In this document: piece after piece, positions 7,736 to 17,021 of the stretch
Layout of the letters: the number at the start of each line of letters is the position of its first letter
Position numbering within the stretch: position 1 is the first letter of the stretch
DNA from: an uncultured Gammaproteobacteria bacterium
GTDB taxonomy: Bacteria > Pseudomonadota > Gammaproteobacteria > Arenicellales > UBA868
Assembly: GCA_905612355.1 (NCBI GenBank)
Contig: CAJQRU010000072.1
Span: 1 to 64,000, forward strand
Direction of reading: 5' to 3'
Length of the DNA stretch: 64,000 bases
Translations under genes and position numbers: made by a program
Notes under the pieces: model-generated
Told to the model about the DNA's origin: nothing
The model's database searches: none
What the model saw: the letters and a program-made list of their open reading frames with translations, nothing else

Positions 7736-8452
7736 CTAAAGATAGATTGTGCGGACAATATCCTCGTGTGATCCTTCAAGGTTGTCCGTACTGCCACCGT
7801 CTATCACTTTGCCATCACGTAAAATTAGGTAGCGATCGCTAATCTCGAGTGCCAGTCGGAGATTTTGCTCAACCAGCAACATAGTGACGCCATCCGCTTT
7901 CATTCGGACGGTGATCTCACCAATTTCTTTTACAAATGAAGGTGACAGCCCGCCCGATGGTTCATCCAGCAGAAGTAGCATAGGTTGGCTCATCAAAGCG
8001 CGACCAACCGCCACCATTTGTTGTTCCCCTCCCGACATTGTGCTGACTTGTTGGTCATAGCGATCTGACAGTCGGGGAAAATACTCAAAGACCTGTTTTA
8101 AGCCAAGTGCTTCGTCGCCTTTGATGATGGCGCCGAGTTTGAGGTTTTCCTCGACCGTTAGGTCCCCGAACAAATCACGTGCCTGCGATACCTGGACCAC
8201 GCCTGCGCGAAAAGTCTTATGGGGTGGTATCCCAGTGATGGATTTTTGATCCAAATGTACGGTTCCCTGGGTAGGTTTTAAGAAGCCGCTTATTGTATTC
8301 AGTACGGTAGATTTCCCACTCCCATTCGCACCTAGAAGCGTTACGATTTCTCCTTGATTAACCTGGAGACTGACACCTCGTAACACCACGTTATGCCCGT
8401 AACCGGCTACGAGGTCGGTTATTTGGAGTCGAGAGTTATTGTCCGGGCTCAT
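7736..8452 (-). CDS. livF: Branched-chain amino acid-type ABC transporter ATPase LivF
   Basis: Second ATP-binding subunit of a HAAT-family importer. Walker A is GANGSGKS at residues 41-48, the signature is SGGEQQ from 140, and Walker B with the catalytic glutamate is LLLLDEP near 158-165; the length of 238 is typical of LivF. It binds ATP at the cytoplasmic face of the LivHM channel together with LivG. Its ATG follows the livG stop with one base between, which implies translational coupling. It belongs to a leftward livKHMGF operon. The ligand need not be an amino acid; HAAT systems also take up urea, short amides and aromatic acids. Confidence 0.95.
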   Translation of the reverse strand: MSPDNNSRLQITDLVAGYGHNVVLRGVSLQVNQGEIVTLLGANGSGKSTVLNTISGFLKPTQGTVHLDQKSITGIPPHKTFRAGVVQVSQARDLFGDLTVEENLKLGAIIKGDEALGLKQVFEYFPRLSDRYDQQVSTMSGGEQQMVAVGRALMSQPMLLLLDEPSGGLSPSFVKEIGEITVRMKADGVTMLLVEQNLRLALEISDRYLILRDGKVIDGGSTDNLEGSHEDIVRTIYL

Positions 8453-8453
8453 A

Positions 8454-9212
8454 TCACCGACCGAGGTACGCTTCTAGAACGTCTTTGTTCTGACGAATCT
8501 CTTCCGGGGCGCCTTCGGCGATCACCTCACCATTGTTGAGCACCATAATAGTGTCTGAGACGGTCATGACGAATTCAATCGCATGTTCGATGAGGATTAC
8601 CCCGATGTTTTCCTCGTCAACCAATCGGCGAATGATGTTCATAAGTTCCAGTCGGACGGGTGGAGCCAAGCCAACGGCCGGTTCGTCAAGAAGCAGGAGT
8701 GGCGGATCAGTCGCCAGTGCCCTAACGATCTCCACCATCCTTTTTTGTCCTCCCGACAAATCCCGTGCCCATTGCTCTGCTACATGAGCTATCCCCATCA
8801 AATCTAGTAGTTTGAGGGCTTTTTTTGTGGCTGCTTTCTCAACCGCTTTGGCACTTCTTGTGTTTGCAAGAAGTCCCCCAAAGGAGCTTGGAATTTGCGT
8901 GTGCAGGCCAGTTAAGACATTCTCAAGTGCGGTAAGTTCCCCAAATAAGCCGCCGGTTTGAAAGGTCCGGCGGATTCCCCGAGCCGAGATTTCGTGTGGA
9001 GTAAGCGTGTGTATCGCCTGGTCCTGAAAGTGAATAGTTCCTGATGCCAGTTGTTCCTCACCGGCTATGGCCTTGAATAGAGTGGTTTTCCCCGCACCAT
9101 TGGGACCGATCAGTGCCCTGACTTTTCCGGGTTCGGCCCCAAAACTGACTTGATTTACAGCGATGAGGCCGCCGAATTGGACAGTTGCGTTTGTTACGGT
9201 AAGGAGTGCCAT
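8454..9212 (-). CDS. livG: Branched-chain amino acid-type ABC transporter ATPase LivG
   Basis: First ATP-binding subunit of the HAAT importer, 252 residues. Walker A is GPNGAGKTT at 36-44, the signature is LSGGQKRM, and Walker B is LLLLDEPAVGL. The C-terminus carries the usual LivG extension ending in EVLEAYLGR. The gene starts four bases after the livM stop and ends one base before livF, so it sits tightly inside the operon. It forms the ATPase heterodimer with LivF that drives uptake through LivHM. Confidence 0.95.
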   Translation of the reverse strand: MALLTVTNATVQFGGLIAVNQVSFGAEPGKVRALIGPNGAGKTTLFKAIAGEEQLASGTIHFQDQAIHTLTPHEISARGIRRTFQTGGLFGELTALENVLTGLHTQIPSSFGGLLANTRSAKAVEKAATKKALKLLDLMGIAHVAEQWARDLSGGQKRMVEIVRALATDPPLLLLDEPAVGLAPPVRLELMNIIRRLVDEENIGVILIEHAIEFVMTVSDTIMVLNNGEVIAEGAPEEIRQNKDVLEAYLGR

Positions 9213-9216
9213 GCTG

Positions 9217-10173
9217 CTAGTTGCGGTAATAACGATCCTTAAAAATTGAGTTTACTTTAGCCAGGAGACTGGATAAACCTCGTGGTAAAAAAAGAATGAC
9301 GACTATGATAGAGACGCCGAATATCCATTCCTCAGATCCTACTAGCCATTCGAAATGTCTGATAACTTCGGGAGTTGCAGTGATTAGTATGGATCCGAGA
9401 ATGGATCCGATCAGGCTGCCAAGGCCGCCTACCATGATGATGGCGAAGTGAAGGATCACTTGAATGAGGTCGAAATCTTCCGGTGACAGGTGACCAACAA
9501 GGGCGGCATACATCGAGCCACCGATTCCAACAACGAAACCACTTAGGGCAAAAGCCAATAAAAAATATTGCCCAGTTGGTATTCCCATGGCTGCAGCCGC
9601 ATTTTCATCATTCTTAATCGCAAGAAAGGCTCTGCCAATGCGTGATTCGAGTAGACGGCTAGTGGCGATGACCACTACGACAACAATAAATAGAAATACG
9701 TAAAACTTGTGGTATTCGGTGGTTAACATCCAACCGAATACTGCAGGTTCCGGGACGGTTAGTCCCATGGAACCACCGGTAAGACCAGGTGTTCGAATGT
9801 ACAACCAACGCATGAGCTCTCCGAATGCTAGCGTCATGATGGCGAGATAAAATAAACGAACACCCCTCAGAGCAGGGATGCTCGCGGCACAGCCAGCAAG
9901 AGCTCCACAAAGGCCAGCAGGTATAACAGTAAGCCACCACGGCATTCCAAGCTGTGTCGTAAGAATGCCTGATGCGTAGGCACCAATTCCAAAAAATGCA
10001 ACGTTGGAAAATGCCAATTGACCAAGATTGCCCACTACGATATTAAAACCCACGCCTACCAGTATATAAACCAGTATTAGATTGACCACGTACTGCAAGT
10101 ACTGATTCAGCACTAGTGGTAGCGCCAGTACTAACAGGGGAAAGATCCAGAATATCGAACGATTAAGTTTCAT
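9217..10173 (-). CDS. livM: Branched-chain amino acid-type ABC permease LivM
   Basis: Inner-membrane permease of the HAAT importer, 318 residues with about eight to ten membrane segments. The central segments contain GQLAFSNVAFFGIGAYASG and AFGELMRWLYIRTPGLTGGSMG, both characteristic of LivM. The loop KNDENAAAAMGIP is the EAA-type contact with the ATPases. The C-terminus ends with PRGLSSLL, as commonly seen. It is followed closely by livG and preceded by livH with a gap of 57 bases. Confidence 0.95.
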   Translation of the reverse strand: MKLNRSIFWIFPLLVLALPLVLNQYLQYVVNLILVYILVGVGFNIVVGNLGQLAFSNVAFFGIGAYASGILTTQLGMPWWLTVIPAGLCGALAGCAASIPALRGVRLFYLAIMTLAFGELMRWLYIRTPGLTGGSMGLTVPEPAVFGWMLTTEYHKFYVFLFIVVVVVIATSRLLESRIGRAFLAIKNDENAAAAMGIPTGQYFLLAFALSGFVVGIGGSMYAALVGHLSPEDFDLIQVILHFAIIMVGGLGSLIGSILGSILITATPEVIRHFEWLVGSEEWIFGVSIIVVILFLPRGLSSLLAKVNSIFKDRYYRN

Positions 10174-10230
10174 TAGATTATTGAGTCGATCGATATGTCG
10201 CGGAGACGATGTCGGTTTCTTTCACACCGT

Positions 10231-11217
10231 CTAGATTCTTAGGGTTGCGTGTTGTCCGAATAGCCCTTTCGGTCGAATGAGCAACACAAGAATAATAACA
10301 AGGTAGCAGGTGATCTCTATGAATGCCGTAGAGATGAAGACTCCCAGGACTTTCTCCAAAATCCCGATAATCAAACCGCCGATTACCGCTCCGTAAAGTG
10401 ATCCAAACCCCCCTAGAGTCATGGCGGCAAAACCACGAAGTAATGTCCACACTCCAACATCTGGATCAAGAGCTAATGCTAGGCCAAGCATCACCCCGCC
10501 GAGAGCGCCCAAAGAACAGCCAACACCCCAAATCAGATTGTTGTAGTGCATCACGTTAATGCCTACCAAAGAGGAGCCGCGTTGGGTCTGGAACATAGCC
10601 TGTACGATCTGGCCAAAGCGTGTCTTAGAAAATACGATGTAACTAACCAGTAACATAACGATGACTACGCCACAAAAGATCATTTCATCTAGTGTCATAT
10701 ACGTGCCGATGCCACCCCAATTGAATACTTCAAATTCCTGCTCTGGAAAGGGCCGCGGCATTTGTAAGACTTCTTTACCGTATTCTTTTCTGATGACACC
10801 TCGTACCGCATAGCCAATGGCGATTGCCATCAGGGCAAGACTGAGGTGAGGGCCTTTAAGAATCGGCCAAATAAATACGCGGTGAATGATGTATCCCATG
10901 GCAAACAGGACGAACAGAGACAGTATCAGGGCAACTAGAAAGGGTGGAACAAAGGAGGCGAGTAAACCCAACGCCGAAGACTCCACTGCGATGTTGAAAG
11001 TTACCATTGGCATAAGTATGAATAATGCATATGCGCCAAGCATTACGAGGTCGCCATGGCCAAAATTGACAACAGTCGTGGCGCGGTAAAGTATCGTCAT
11101 TGAGAGTGCGATCAATGCATAAAGCATGCCGATAGCAATGCCGCTGACGACCAATTGAGGCAGGACGGGTAACATCGCATCCCAATTGGTAAGGACTGAC
11201 TGGATTTGTTCAATCAT
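10231..11217 (-). CDS. livH: Branched-chain amino acid-type ABC permease LivH
   Basis: Partner permease of LivM, 328 residues, mostly hydrophobic. It has the LivH opening VVSGIAIGMLYALIALS, the ATTVVNFGHGDLVMLGAY segment, and the C-terminal AMTLGGFGSLYGAVIGGLIIG segment. FQTQRGSSLVGIN is the ATPase-contact loop. It lies 205 bases downstream of livK, with a strong hairpin in the gap, so it is probably expressed at a lower level than livK from the same promoter. Confidence 0.95.
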   Translation of the reverse strand: MIEQIQSVLTNWDAMLPVLPQLVVSGIAIGMLYALIALSMTILYRATTVVNFGHGDLVMLGAYALFILMPMVTFNIAVESSALGLLASFVPPFLVALILSLFVLFAMGYIIHRVFIWPILKGPHLSLALMAIAIGYAVRGVIRKEYGKEVLQMPRPFPEQEFEVFNWGGIGTYMTLDEMIFCGVVIVMLLVSYIVFSKTRFGQIVQAMFQTQRGSSLVGINVMHYNNLIWGVGCSLGALGGVMLGLALALDPDVGVWTLLRGFAAMTLGGFGSLYGAVIGGLIIGILEKVLGVFISTAFIEITCYLVIILVLLIRPKGLFGQHATLRI

Positions 11218-11324
11218 GACTTTTTCGTGTCGTGTTAAATATCGACATCCTTCGCAACGTGTTGATCCAGATCATAAGTGAGGAATATGCCCTGGTGGCG
11301 TTTCGCAGTATAAATGTGGATTTA

Positions 11325-11369
11325 TAAAACAAGGCCGACAGACGCGTGGTTCAGTGCGCTGTCGGCCTT
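11325..11369 (-). terminator. Hairpin between livK and livH, likely attenuating terminator
   Basis: AAGGCCGACAG at 11331-11341 pairs perfectly with CTGTCGGCCTT at 11359-11369, with a 17-base loop. Reading leftward, the stem is followed by GTTTTATAAA, a short U-rich run. Placed after the binding-protein gene and before the permeases, it could end most transcripts after livK and so give excess binding protein. Confidence 0.6.
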
Positions 11370-11422
11370 AAGCGGGTCTTATTTTGCATGCTGACCAAAT
11401 AAACTTAATTTGGTCAATGAGC

Positions 11423-12649
11423 TTAGTGGAGTGCTTTACCCCAGCTGCTAAAAATAACCTCATTTCCATCTTTATCTAAACCGTTGAAATACATATCGCT
11501 GACACCAACATGTTGTTGGGGAGTTATCGTCACTCGACCAGCAGAGATATTGTTATCATAGTCACTCAATGTCTCAATCGCTTTGATATAGGTGTCGCGG
11601 GTCAAGTCACGCCCGGCGCGCCGAAAACCTTCAACGACACCGATCCCGTTAAATAACCCAAAGTAATAGAAATGGGTTGGGTCACCGGTTTTTGGAAGTT
11701 CATCTTTTGTCAGGTATTTGAGAAGAATCTGTTTGCCCCACTCAAGCGCAGGAGATCCAATCTTATCCTTGTAGAGGTGGCCTTGAAAAAAGACACCGTT
11801 GACTGCTTTCGCATTGCCGACTTGTTGCACGACTTGTCCAAAGTCGGCGCCGAGGGCACCAATGATAGGGGTGTTCAGCTTGTACTTATGAGCAGCCTTT
11901 AACAAGACGACGAGTTCTGGTTGATATAAACAACCTAGCACGCCGTCAACGCCCTTCGTTTTAATCTGGAGGACTTGTGCCGTTGCGTCTGTCGATCCCC
12001 GTTCCATAGCGGTATCAAGAACAACTTCTGCTCCTTGGGATTCAATGTAGTCAATCGCAGGATCACAGTAGCCTCTTGCCCAATCATTGGTATGCGCAAC
12101 GATGGCGATCTTCTTGGTATTCGGCTTGGTCATGATGAATTTGCCCATGGTCATGCCGCTAAAGTAACCGTTCGGCGTAACATGGAACATGTATTTGGGT
12201 GGAGCACTTGTGCCGCCGGACCCAACAGATCCTGTGATTTTCGGGTTCGCAGATACACCACTCCAGGGCATGCCTTCTTTGACTAGGGTAGGTTTGATGG
12301 CCATGGCGACACCACTGCATGGGTTGACTGTAATCATAAAGACTTTTTCGTCGTAGATCATTTTCTTTGCCGCAGCAATTCCCTTGGCTTGGGCGCAGGC
12401 AGTATCACCAAGGACGACATCAAATTTTCGTCCAAAAACTCCGCCCATATCGTTGACGTAACGCATATAGGCAACTGAGCCATAATTTAATGGATTGAAC
12501 ATAGCGGCCTTCCCGGAAAAAGGTCCGATGTTGCCAATCTTTATTGATGTATCAGTAATGCCGCGTTCAGCGGCTGCGGCAAATCCAGAGACTGAAGCAA
12601 TCGCTATCGCAATGGCAGCGGTCTTGAGAGATTTTTGTAAAGCGTTCAT
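11423..12649 (-). CDS. livK: Branched-chain amino acid-type ABC substrate-binding protein LivK
   Basis: Periplasmic binding protein of the HAAT importer, 408 residues. A Sec signal peptide is clear: cationic start MNALQKSLK, a hydrophobic stretch to about residue 20, and cleavage after GFAAA. The mature part begins with TDTSIKIGNIGPFSG, the usual first strand of the type I fold, and contains the DTACAQAKGIAAAKKM helix. ATG at 12649 is chosen because AAGGAGG lies seven bases upstream; a GTG just before it is in frame. It is the first gene of the operon and defines its ligand, which is unknown. Relatives bind amino acids, urea, amides or aromatic acids. Confidence 0.92.
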   Translation of the reverse strand: MNALQKSLKTAAIAIAIASVSGFAAAAERGITDTSIKIGNIGPFSGKAAMFNPLNYGSVAYMRYVNDMGGVFGRKFDVVLGDTACAQAKGIAAAKKMIYDEKVFMITVNPCSGVAMAIKPTLVKEGMPWSGVSANPKITGSVGSGGTSAPPKYMFHVTPNGYFSGMTMGKFIMTKPNTKKIAIVAHTNDWARGYCDPAIDYIESQGAEVVLDTAMERGSTDATAQVLQIKTKGVDGVLGCLYQPELVVLLKAAHKYKLNTPIIGALGADFGQVVQQVGNAKAVNGVFFQGHLYKDKIGSPALEWGKQILLKYLTKDELPKTGDPTHFYYFGLFNGIGVVEGFRRAGRDLTRDTYIKAIETLSDYDNNISAGRVTITPQQHVGVSDMYFNGLDKDGNEVIFSSWGKALH

Positions 12650-12683
12650 CACTTTTCCTCCTTAACTTAGAAACGTTCAAAGT

Positions 12684-12709
12684 GAGCGTATTGCTTCGCG
12701 CATACGCTC
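12684..12709. promoter_or_regulatory. Inverted repeat upstream of livK
   Basis: GAGCGTAT at 12684-12691 and ATACGCTC at 12702-12709 form a perfect 8-bp inverted repeat with a 10-base spacer, about 35 bases upstream of the livK start in the gap between the divergent livK and DMT genes. It could be an operator or a leader hairpin. No promoter boxes were assigned with confidence. Confidence 0.4.
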
Positions 12710-12826
12710 CACACCGACATGATCTCCTTGTCGCTTTTAGAATGCAACTAATTCCCTCCCTATTAGCCTGGGATTCCATAAACCTAAACCGTGTGAAAGA
12801 CACGATACAGTGCTTAGTGTTTAATC

Positions 12827-13705
12827 ATGGATCTAGAGATGAATGTGATCATACAAACGCCATCACCATTAAGGGCCCTGGTCTGGATGCTTGGCACCAG
12901 TTTCTTTGCCATTCTCATCGGGGTGTCGGGACGGGAATTGTCGGCTGAAATATCTCTGTTTCAGATCATGTTTTTCCGTAATTTAATCTGTCTCTTGGCG
13001 ACGATAGTGGCGTTCTTATTTATCGGTTGGAAGAGCGTTCGGACAAAATTTATCGGACGCCATATTGTGCGTAACGTGGTCCATTTTTCAGCGACGTATT
13101 TGTGGTTTGTTGGCATTGTTTCAATTCCGATGGCCGAGGTTTTCGCTTTAGAGTTCACAACACCTCTTTGGACCGCACTGCTTGCCGGGATTTTTCTTGG
13201 CGAGCGCCTTGGGCGTCGACGGATGTTGGGTGTCCTGCTTGGTTTTTGTGGTGTTCTTATTATCCTCCGACCCGGAATTGCAATTATTCATCCGGCTGCG
13301 ATGGCTGTAATGGGTGCAGCGGTAGGCTTAGCCGTGGTGTATGTGTTGACAAAAAGTGTCATCAAACAGGATTCGCCGTGGACAATTTTGTTTTGGATGA
13401 ATCTTGTTCAATTGCCCATCTCCCTTGCATTGTCTCTACCAACCTGGATGTGGCCGTCAGTATCGTTGGCGCCCTGGGTTCTGATTGTTGGCGTCGCTGG
13501 ATTTGGAGTGCACTACTCCATATCAAAGGCCTTGATTTATGCAGATGCCTCGCTGGTGGTTCCATTCGACTTTTTACGTTTGCCGTTAATCTCGGTTGTT
13601 GCGTGGATTCTTTACAATGAGTTTCTTGACCCTTTTGTTTTCATCGGGGCGGCGATCATTGTTGGCGGCAGCGTTTTAAACGTGCGACGGGGGTTGAGTC
13701 AGTAA
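12827..13705 (+). CDS. DMT superfamily permease (EamA family)
   Basis: A 292-residue inner-membrane protein with about ten hydrophobic segments in two EamA repeats. Motifs typical of the family include FQIMFFRNLICLL in the first repeat and the LDPFVFIGAAIIVGGSVLN end. The segment ALEFTTPLWTALLAGIFLGE is the common helix 3-4 turn. The start could be ATG 12827 or ATG 12839. It stands divergent from livK and convergent with the deacetylase-fold gene. It shares only family-level similarity with the DMT protein at 1522-2520. Substrate unknown; export of a catabolic intermediate or overflow product is possible. Confidence 0.85.
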   Translation: MDLEMNVIIQTPSPLRALVWMLGTSFFAILIGVSGRELSAEISLFQIMFFRNLICLLATIVAFLFIGWKSVRTKFIGRHIVRNVVHFSATYLWFVGIVSIPMAEVFALEFTTPLWTALLAGIFLGERLGRRRMLGVLLGFCGVLIILRPGIAIIHPAAMAVMGAAVGLAVVYVLTKSVIKQDSPWTILFWMNLVQLPISLALSLPTWMWPSVSLAPWVLIVGVAGFGVHYSISKALIYADASLVVPFDFLRLPLISVVAWILYNEFLDPFVFIGAAIIVGGSVLNVRRGLSQ

Positions 13706-13748
13706 GAGTCCTGCTCGTGGTGGTTGTCGGTGCGTTAAGCCGGTTGGG

Positions 13749-14636
13749 TTAGTCGGGCCACACGTAGCGGGCGATGTCGGCATGCGTTGCAAACCAGACA
13801 TCTCCGGTGCTCTTCATGTGTTGAATGAGATCCTCGAGAATCCATATGCGTGAGCGATAACCAATCACGTGGGGGTGCATCGTTAACAAAAAGAGACCAT
13901 TTTCCTCGCGGGCGCCATCAAATTCCCGTCGAAATATGTCATAAACTGCGGTCGGTGGAGTATAGGGTCGCAGGCCCCCGAAGCGGGCCATATTGAAATA
14001 AACGGCATCGTCGCGAATCCATTCCACGGGTAGTTCGACAATGCCTGTAGCTTTGCCATCCTCCAGAAGCTCGTAGGGATCATCGTCAGCAAACAACGAG
14101 GAGTCATACAAGAGTTCGAGTTCACGTTCTATTCGTAATGTGTTGGGGCTGAAATCCCACGACGGCGTTCGAAGGCCAACGGGTCGAACACCGGTGATTT
14201 TTTCGAGTGTTTCGGCTGAGCGAAACATAAGGTCCTTCTCGATCTCGTAAGGGAGGACCGAATTTAATTCGTGAATCCACCCGTGGATGCCAATTTCGTG
14301 CCCAAGGTCGATTACCCGGCGTTGCTCGTCAGGGTGAAGTAAGGCTGACACAGCCGGGACGAAGAAGGTTGCTGAAATGTCGTGTTTGGAAAGAACATCA
14401 AGAATTCTAGGTACGCCTTTACGCGTGCCGTACTGTCCCCATGAGAGGCGCCCGACCGATTTCCCGCCGTCGCGAAGTTCATTGGTTTCATGGTCCGAGT
14501 CGAATGAGAGAGCTACTGCGACAGAGGCGCCCCCCGGCCATTTCGCAGGTAACAAATTTCTACCAGCACGAACTTGATCGACAAGACCCCGCCAGTGCGG
14601 TTCATCCCATGTCCATGGTTCTGATTCGTCATTCAT
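13749..14636 (-). CDS. Polysaccharide deacetylase-fold hydrolase, likely cyclic amidase/allantoinase-like
   Basis: A 295-residue NodB-homology protein without signal peptide. Motif 1 is SFDSDHE in place of the usual TFDDG; motif 2 is HEIGIHGWIHE, with the two metal-binding histidines; motif 3 is GLRTPSWDFS; and the late LTMHPHVIG carries the catalytic histidine. These features fit the cytoplasmic branch of the family that includes PuuE allantoinase and cyclic imide hydrolase better than cell-wall deacetylases. Given the hydantoinase neighbours, ring opening of a cyclic amide or imide is likely, but this is inference. A close paralogue is encoded at 28178-29092. It lies 45 bases downstream of the FAD oxidase gene on the same strand. 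Confidence 0.82.
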   Translation of the reverse strand: MNDESEPWTWDEPHWRGLVDQVRAGRNLLPAKWPGGASVAVALSFDSDHETNELRDGGKSVGRLSWGQYGTRKGVPRILDVLSKHDISATFFVPAVSALLHPDEQRRVIDLGHEIGIHGWIHELNSVLPYEIEKDLMFRSAETLEKITGVRPVGLRTPSWDFSPNTLRIERELELLYDSSLFADDDPYELLEDGKATGIVELPVEWIRDDAVYFNMARFGGLRPYTPPTAVYDIFRREFDGAREENGLFLLTMHPHVIGYRSRIWILEDLIQHMKSTGDVWFATHADIARYVWPD

Positions 14637-14681
14637 GATGAGCTAATCCTCTTTGTATGTCTGGGCAGAAACGACCAGTCG

Positions 14682-16016
14682 TCATATCCCGGCGATTGGC
14701 GTGATCTTGCTACCGTCCGAGAACCTTTGTACTCTGAAGGGCGTTGGATCGACCAGGGGTTTTTGGCCAACAGCAAGTTGGGCGGCGAACTCTCCTGCTG
14801 CGGGGCCGATGCCGAATCCATGCCCAGAAAATCCAGTCGCTATGATGCATCCAGGCAGATGGGGTGTTTCAGAAATTACAGGCACGGCATCCGGTGTGAC
14901 ATCGATCATGCCCGCCCACTGTTCGGCTACTGATAATCCCTTGAAAAATGGGAATGCGGCTGTGATATTGGCGCGCGCCTGGTCAAGCAACTTAACTACC
15001 GGTGTTGGGTTGAGAATGCGTTCCTTCTCGAAGATGGTAGTCGTTTGACCATCCCAACGAGAAGAATAGGTTTGTTCGGTTGTAAACCGCTCAGATAGGC
15101 GTAGTCGCAGGCTGTTGCGGCTCATCCAGGCTAGCGGAAGAAATTGTCGCAGATAGCGGAATGAATCGGGTGTTAAGTCGTAGGGAATTCGAGTCCGTCC
15201 GCCAAGGGCTATCGTGTAGCCACCATCGGATCGCTTGCGCGCAGCAAAGCCCGAGGCATAAATGGAGATTTCTGGGCCGCCGGGCATGGGATGGGTTCGA
15301 AATGCTGACGAACGCACTTTGAGTTGTGGCACGCGGACCCCTAAATTGCGTAGAAATAAACTCGTCCAGGCCCCTGCTGCGACGATCACCGTTTTGCATT
15401 TAACTCTCCCACGCTCTGTAACGACGCCACTGACACGGCCCCCTTGCGTATCGATAGTGCGAACTGCTGTATTGGTAAAGAGTTGTGCTCCGAGCCCCCT
15501 AGCTGCAAGGGCTATAGCAGGTGCAGCGAGCGTTGGTTCGGCGCGACCATCCGAGGGGGTGAATAGTCCACCTTTCCAACTCGTGGTGCACCCGGGGATG
15601 TGTTGAACGACGTCTTTGCCATTCAATAGTCTGTTATTAACTCCATGTTCCTGTCCGATGGCTGACCAGGCATGGTGTTTTTGAAGTTCACGGTCATTCT
15701 GTGCAAGCGTTAGGACACCGCACTCGCTAAACCCAACGTTACGCTGTATGCGTGTATTCATGCCCCGCCACAGGCGTAGGGATTCGATGATCAACGGCAT
15801 TTCTCGCGGATCACGTCCTTGTTGTCGGCACCACCCCCAATTCCTCGAGGATTGTTCAGCCGCTATTTGTCCTTTTTCGAACAGCACGACGGGGATTCCA
15901 CGTTCAGCGAGCGTGAGTGCAGCACACACACCGATGATACCGCCTCCAATGATGATGACTTCGGTTTCCTGTGGTACTTCACGATCAGTAGGAACTGGGT
16001 CAGGTATTGGTGGCAT
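14682..16016 (-). CDS. FAD-dependent amino acid oxidase family protein (DAO fold)
   Basis: A 444-residue flavoprotein of the D-amino acid oxidase/glycine oxidase family. The FAD Rossmann motif GGGIIGVCAAL lies at about residues 23-33, followed by SSRNWGWCRQQGRD, a segment typical of one bacterial subgroup. The C-terminal GFSGHGFGIGPAAGEFAA is the second FAD contact. Such enzymes oxidise secondary or D-amino acids, sarcosine-like compounds and cyclic imino acids. An N-methyl or N-alkyl amino acid from hydantoin opening would be a fitting substrate, but this is not shown by sequence. The gene leads a two-gene leftward unit with the deacetylase-fold hydrolase. Confidence 0.87.
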   Translation of the reverse strand: MPPIPDPVPTDREVPQETEVIIIGGGIIGVCAALTLAERGIPVVLFEKGQIAAEQSSRNWGWCRQQGRDPREMPLIIESLRLWRGMNTRIQRNVGFSECGVLTLAQNDRELQKHHAWSAIGQEHGVNNRLLNGKDVVQHIPGCTTSWKGGLFTPSDGRAEPTLAAPAIALAARGLGAQLFTNTAVRTIDTQGGRVSGVVTERGRVKCKTVIVAAGAWTSLFLRNLGVRVPQLKVRSSAFRTHPMPGGPEISIYASGFAARKRSDGGYTIALGGRTRIPYDLTPDSFRYLRQFLPLAWMSRNSLRLRLSERFTTEQTYSSRWDGQTTTIFEKERILNPTPVVKLLDQARANITAAFPFFKGLSVAEQWAGMIDVTPDAVPVISETPHLPGCIIATGFSGHGFGIGPAAGEFAAQLAVGQKPLVDPTPFRVQRFSDGSKITPIAGI

Positions 16017-16161
16017 CGAACTAGGGTGGGGCGATCGGTATATTGAGTTGTTGTAATGTCAGTTATTTGGGTTCACCAAACTTTAGAAAACCCTTAAGAA
16101 TATAGCAGTTTTATGGGCAAGGGGTTCATGTCTGGTTAGACTTGAACGATACATAATGAAC

Positions 16162-16182
16162 ACACAACACACAACACACAAC
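16162..16182. repeat. Three tandem copies of ACACAAC
   Basis: The 7-base unit ACACAAC occurs three times in a row directly upstream of the SDR gene that starts at 16203. It lies where the leader of that gene's mRNA would be. Function unknown; a short slipped-strand repeat is the simplest reading. Confidence 0.7.
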
Positions 16183-16202
16183 ATGATGTTTAGTCAAAGC
16201 CT

Positions 16203-16964
16203 ATGACGACACAGGGAAACAGCAGTTCGCTGGCGGTCGTGACCGGGGGCGCGAGAGGTATTGGTCTTGGTTGTGCGAAATCCCTTGTTGCCAAAGGCTT
16301 TAATATTGTTCTTGTCGATGTTCTCGAAGACGAATTGAATGAAGCGACTCGCACACTGCGTGCTACTGGGATGCACGCTGAATCTTTTGTAGCGGACGTA
16401 AGTAGGTTTCAAAAAGCGCAGGATGTTGTCGAAGAAATTCTAGAACGTTATGAGTCGATCGATGTGCTCGTTAATAACGCAGGAACGCCGATGCCAAAGG
16501 GTTTGCTTGACATTAGTGAGGATGAATGGGACCGGACCATTGACGTACACCTTAAAGGCTGCTTTAACTGGTCCCGGGCTGTCGTACCATCGATGTTGAA
16601 GGCCGGTTCCGGGCGCATTGTCAATATTTCGTCTATAAGTGCTTACTCCGGAGGGGTGACCCGAGCAGTCAGTAAGTTTGCTTATGCTGCGGCTAAGGCA
16701 GGCATACTGGGTATGACTCGTTCCCTCGCCAAGGAGTTAGGTCCTTCGGTTACAGTAAATGCAGTCTGTCCGGGCGCCATTAAGACGGAACTGACGGGCG
16801 ACATGCTTGAGCGACGTTCGGCTGAGTTTACCGAAGGGATTTGTCTTCAACGCTTGGGTACGCCGGAAGATATCGGAGAAGTTGTTGCCTTTCTCGCGAG
16901 CGTCGAACCAAATTTTATAACGGGTCAGGCCATTACGGTAGACGGATTCCAATGGATGTCATGA
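16203..16964 (+). CDS. Short-chain dehydrogenase/reductase (SDR)
   Basis: A 253-residue classical SDR. The cofactor motif TGGARGIG lies at about residues 15-22, NNAG is present, and the catalytic set is Ser in NISSIS, then Tyr and Lys in YAAAK. Asp near the end of the second strand (VLVDVLED) suggests NAD preference. The C-terminal SVEPNFITGQAITVDGFQW replaces the usual dGG ending. It is closely similar along its length to the SDR at 34914-35663, including this unusual ending, so the two arose by duplication. It heads a rightward run: SDR, SDR, MetE-core protein, hyuA, hyuB and old yellow enzyme. Confidence 0.92.
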   Translation: MTTQGNSSSLAVVTGGARGIGLGCAKSLVAKGFNIVLVDVLEDELNEATRTLRATGMHAESFVADVSRFQKAQDVVEEILERYESIDVLVNNAGTPMPKGLLDISEDEWDRTIDVHLKGCFNWSRAVVPSMLKAGSGRIVNISSISAYSGGVTRAVSKFAYAAAKAGILGMTRSLAKELGPSVTVNAVCPGAIKTELTGDMLERRSAEFTEGICLQRLGTPEDIGEVVAFLASVEPNFITGQAITVDGFQWMS

Positions 16965-17021
16965 GCTTGTCTGAGGTGGATCAACTATGAGAAGCACGTT
17001 GTGCTGTGCGTGGAATCCTAT

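Noticed and set aside
16162..16182. CRISPR-like tandem repeat
   Set aside because: The unit is only seven bases, repeats are contiguous without spacers, and no cas gene is present.
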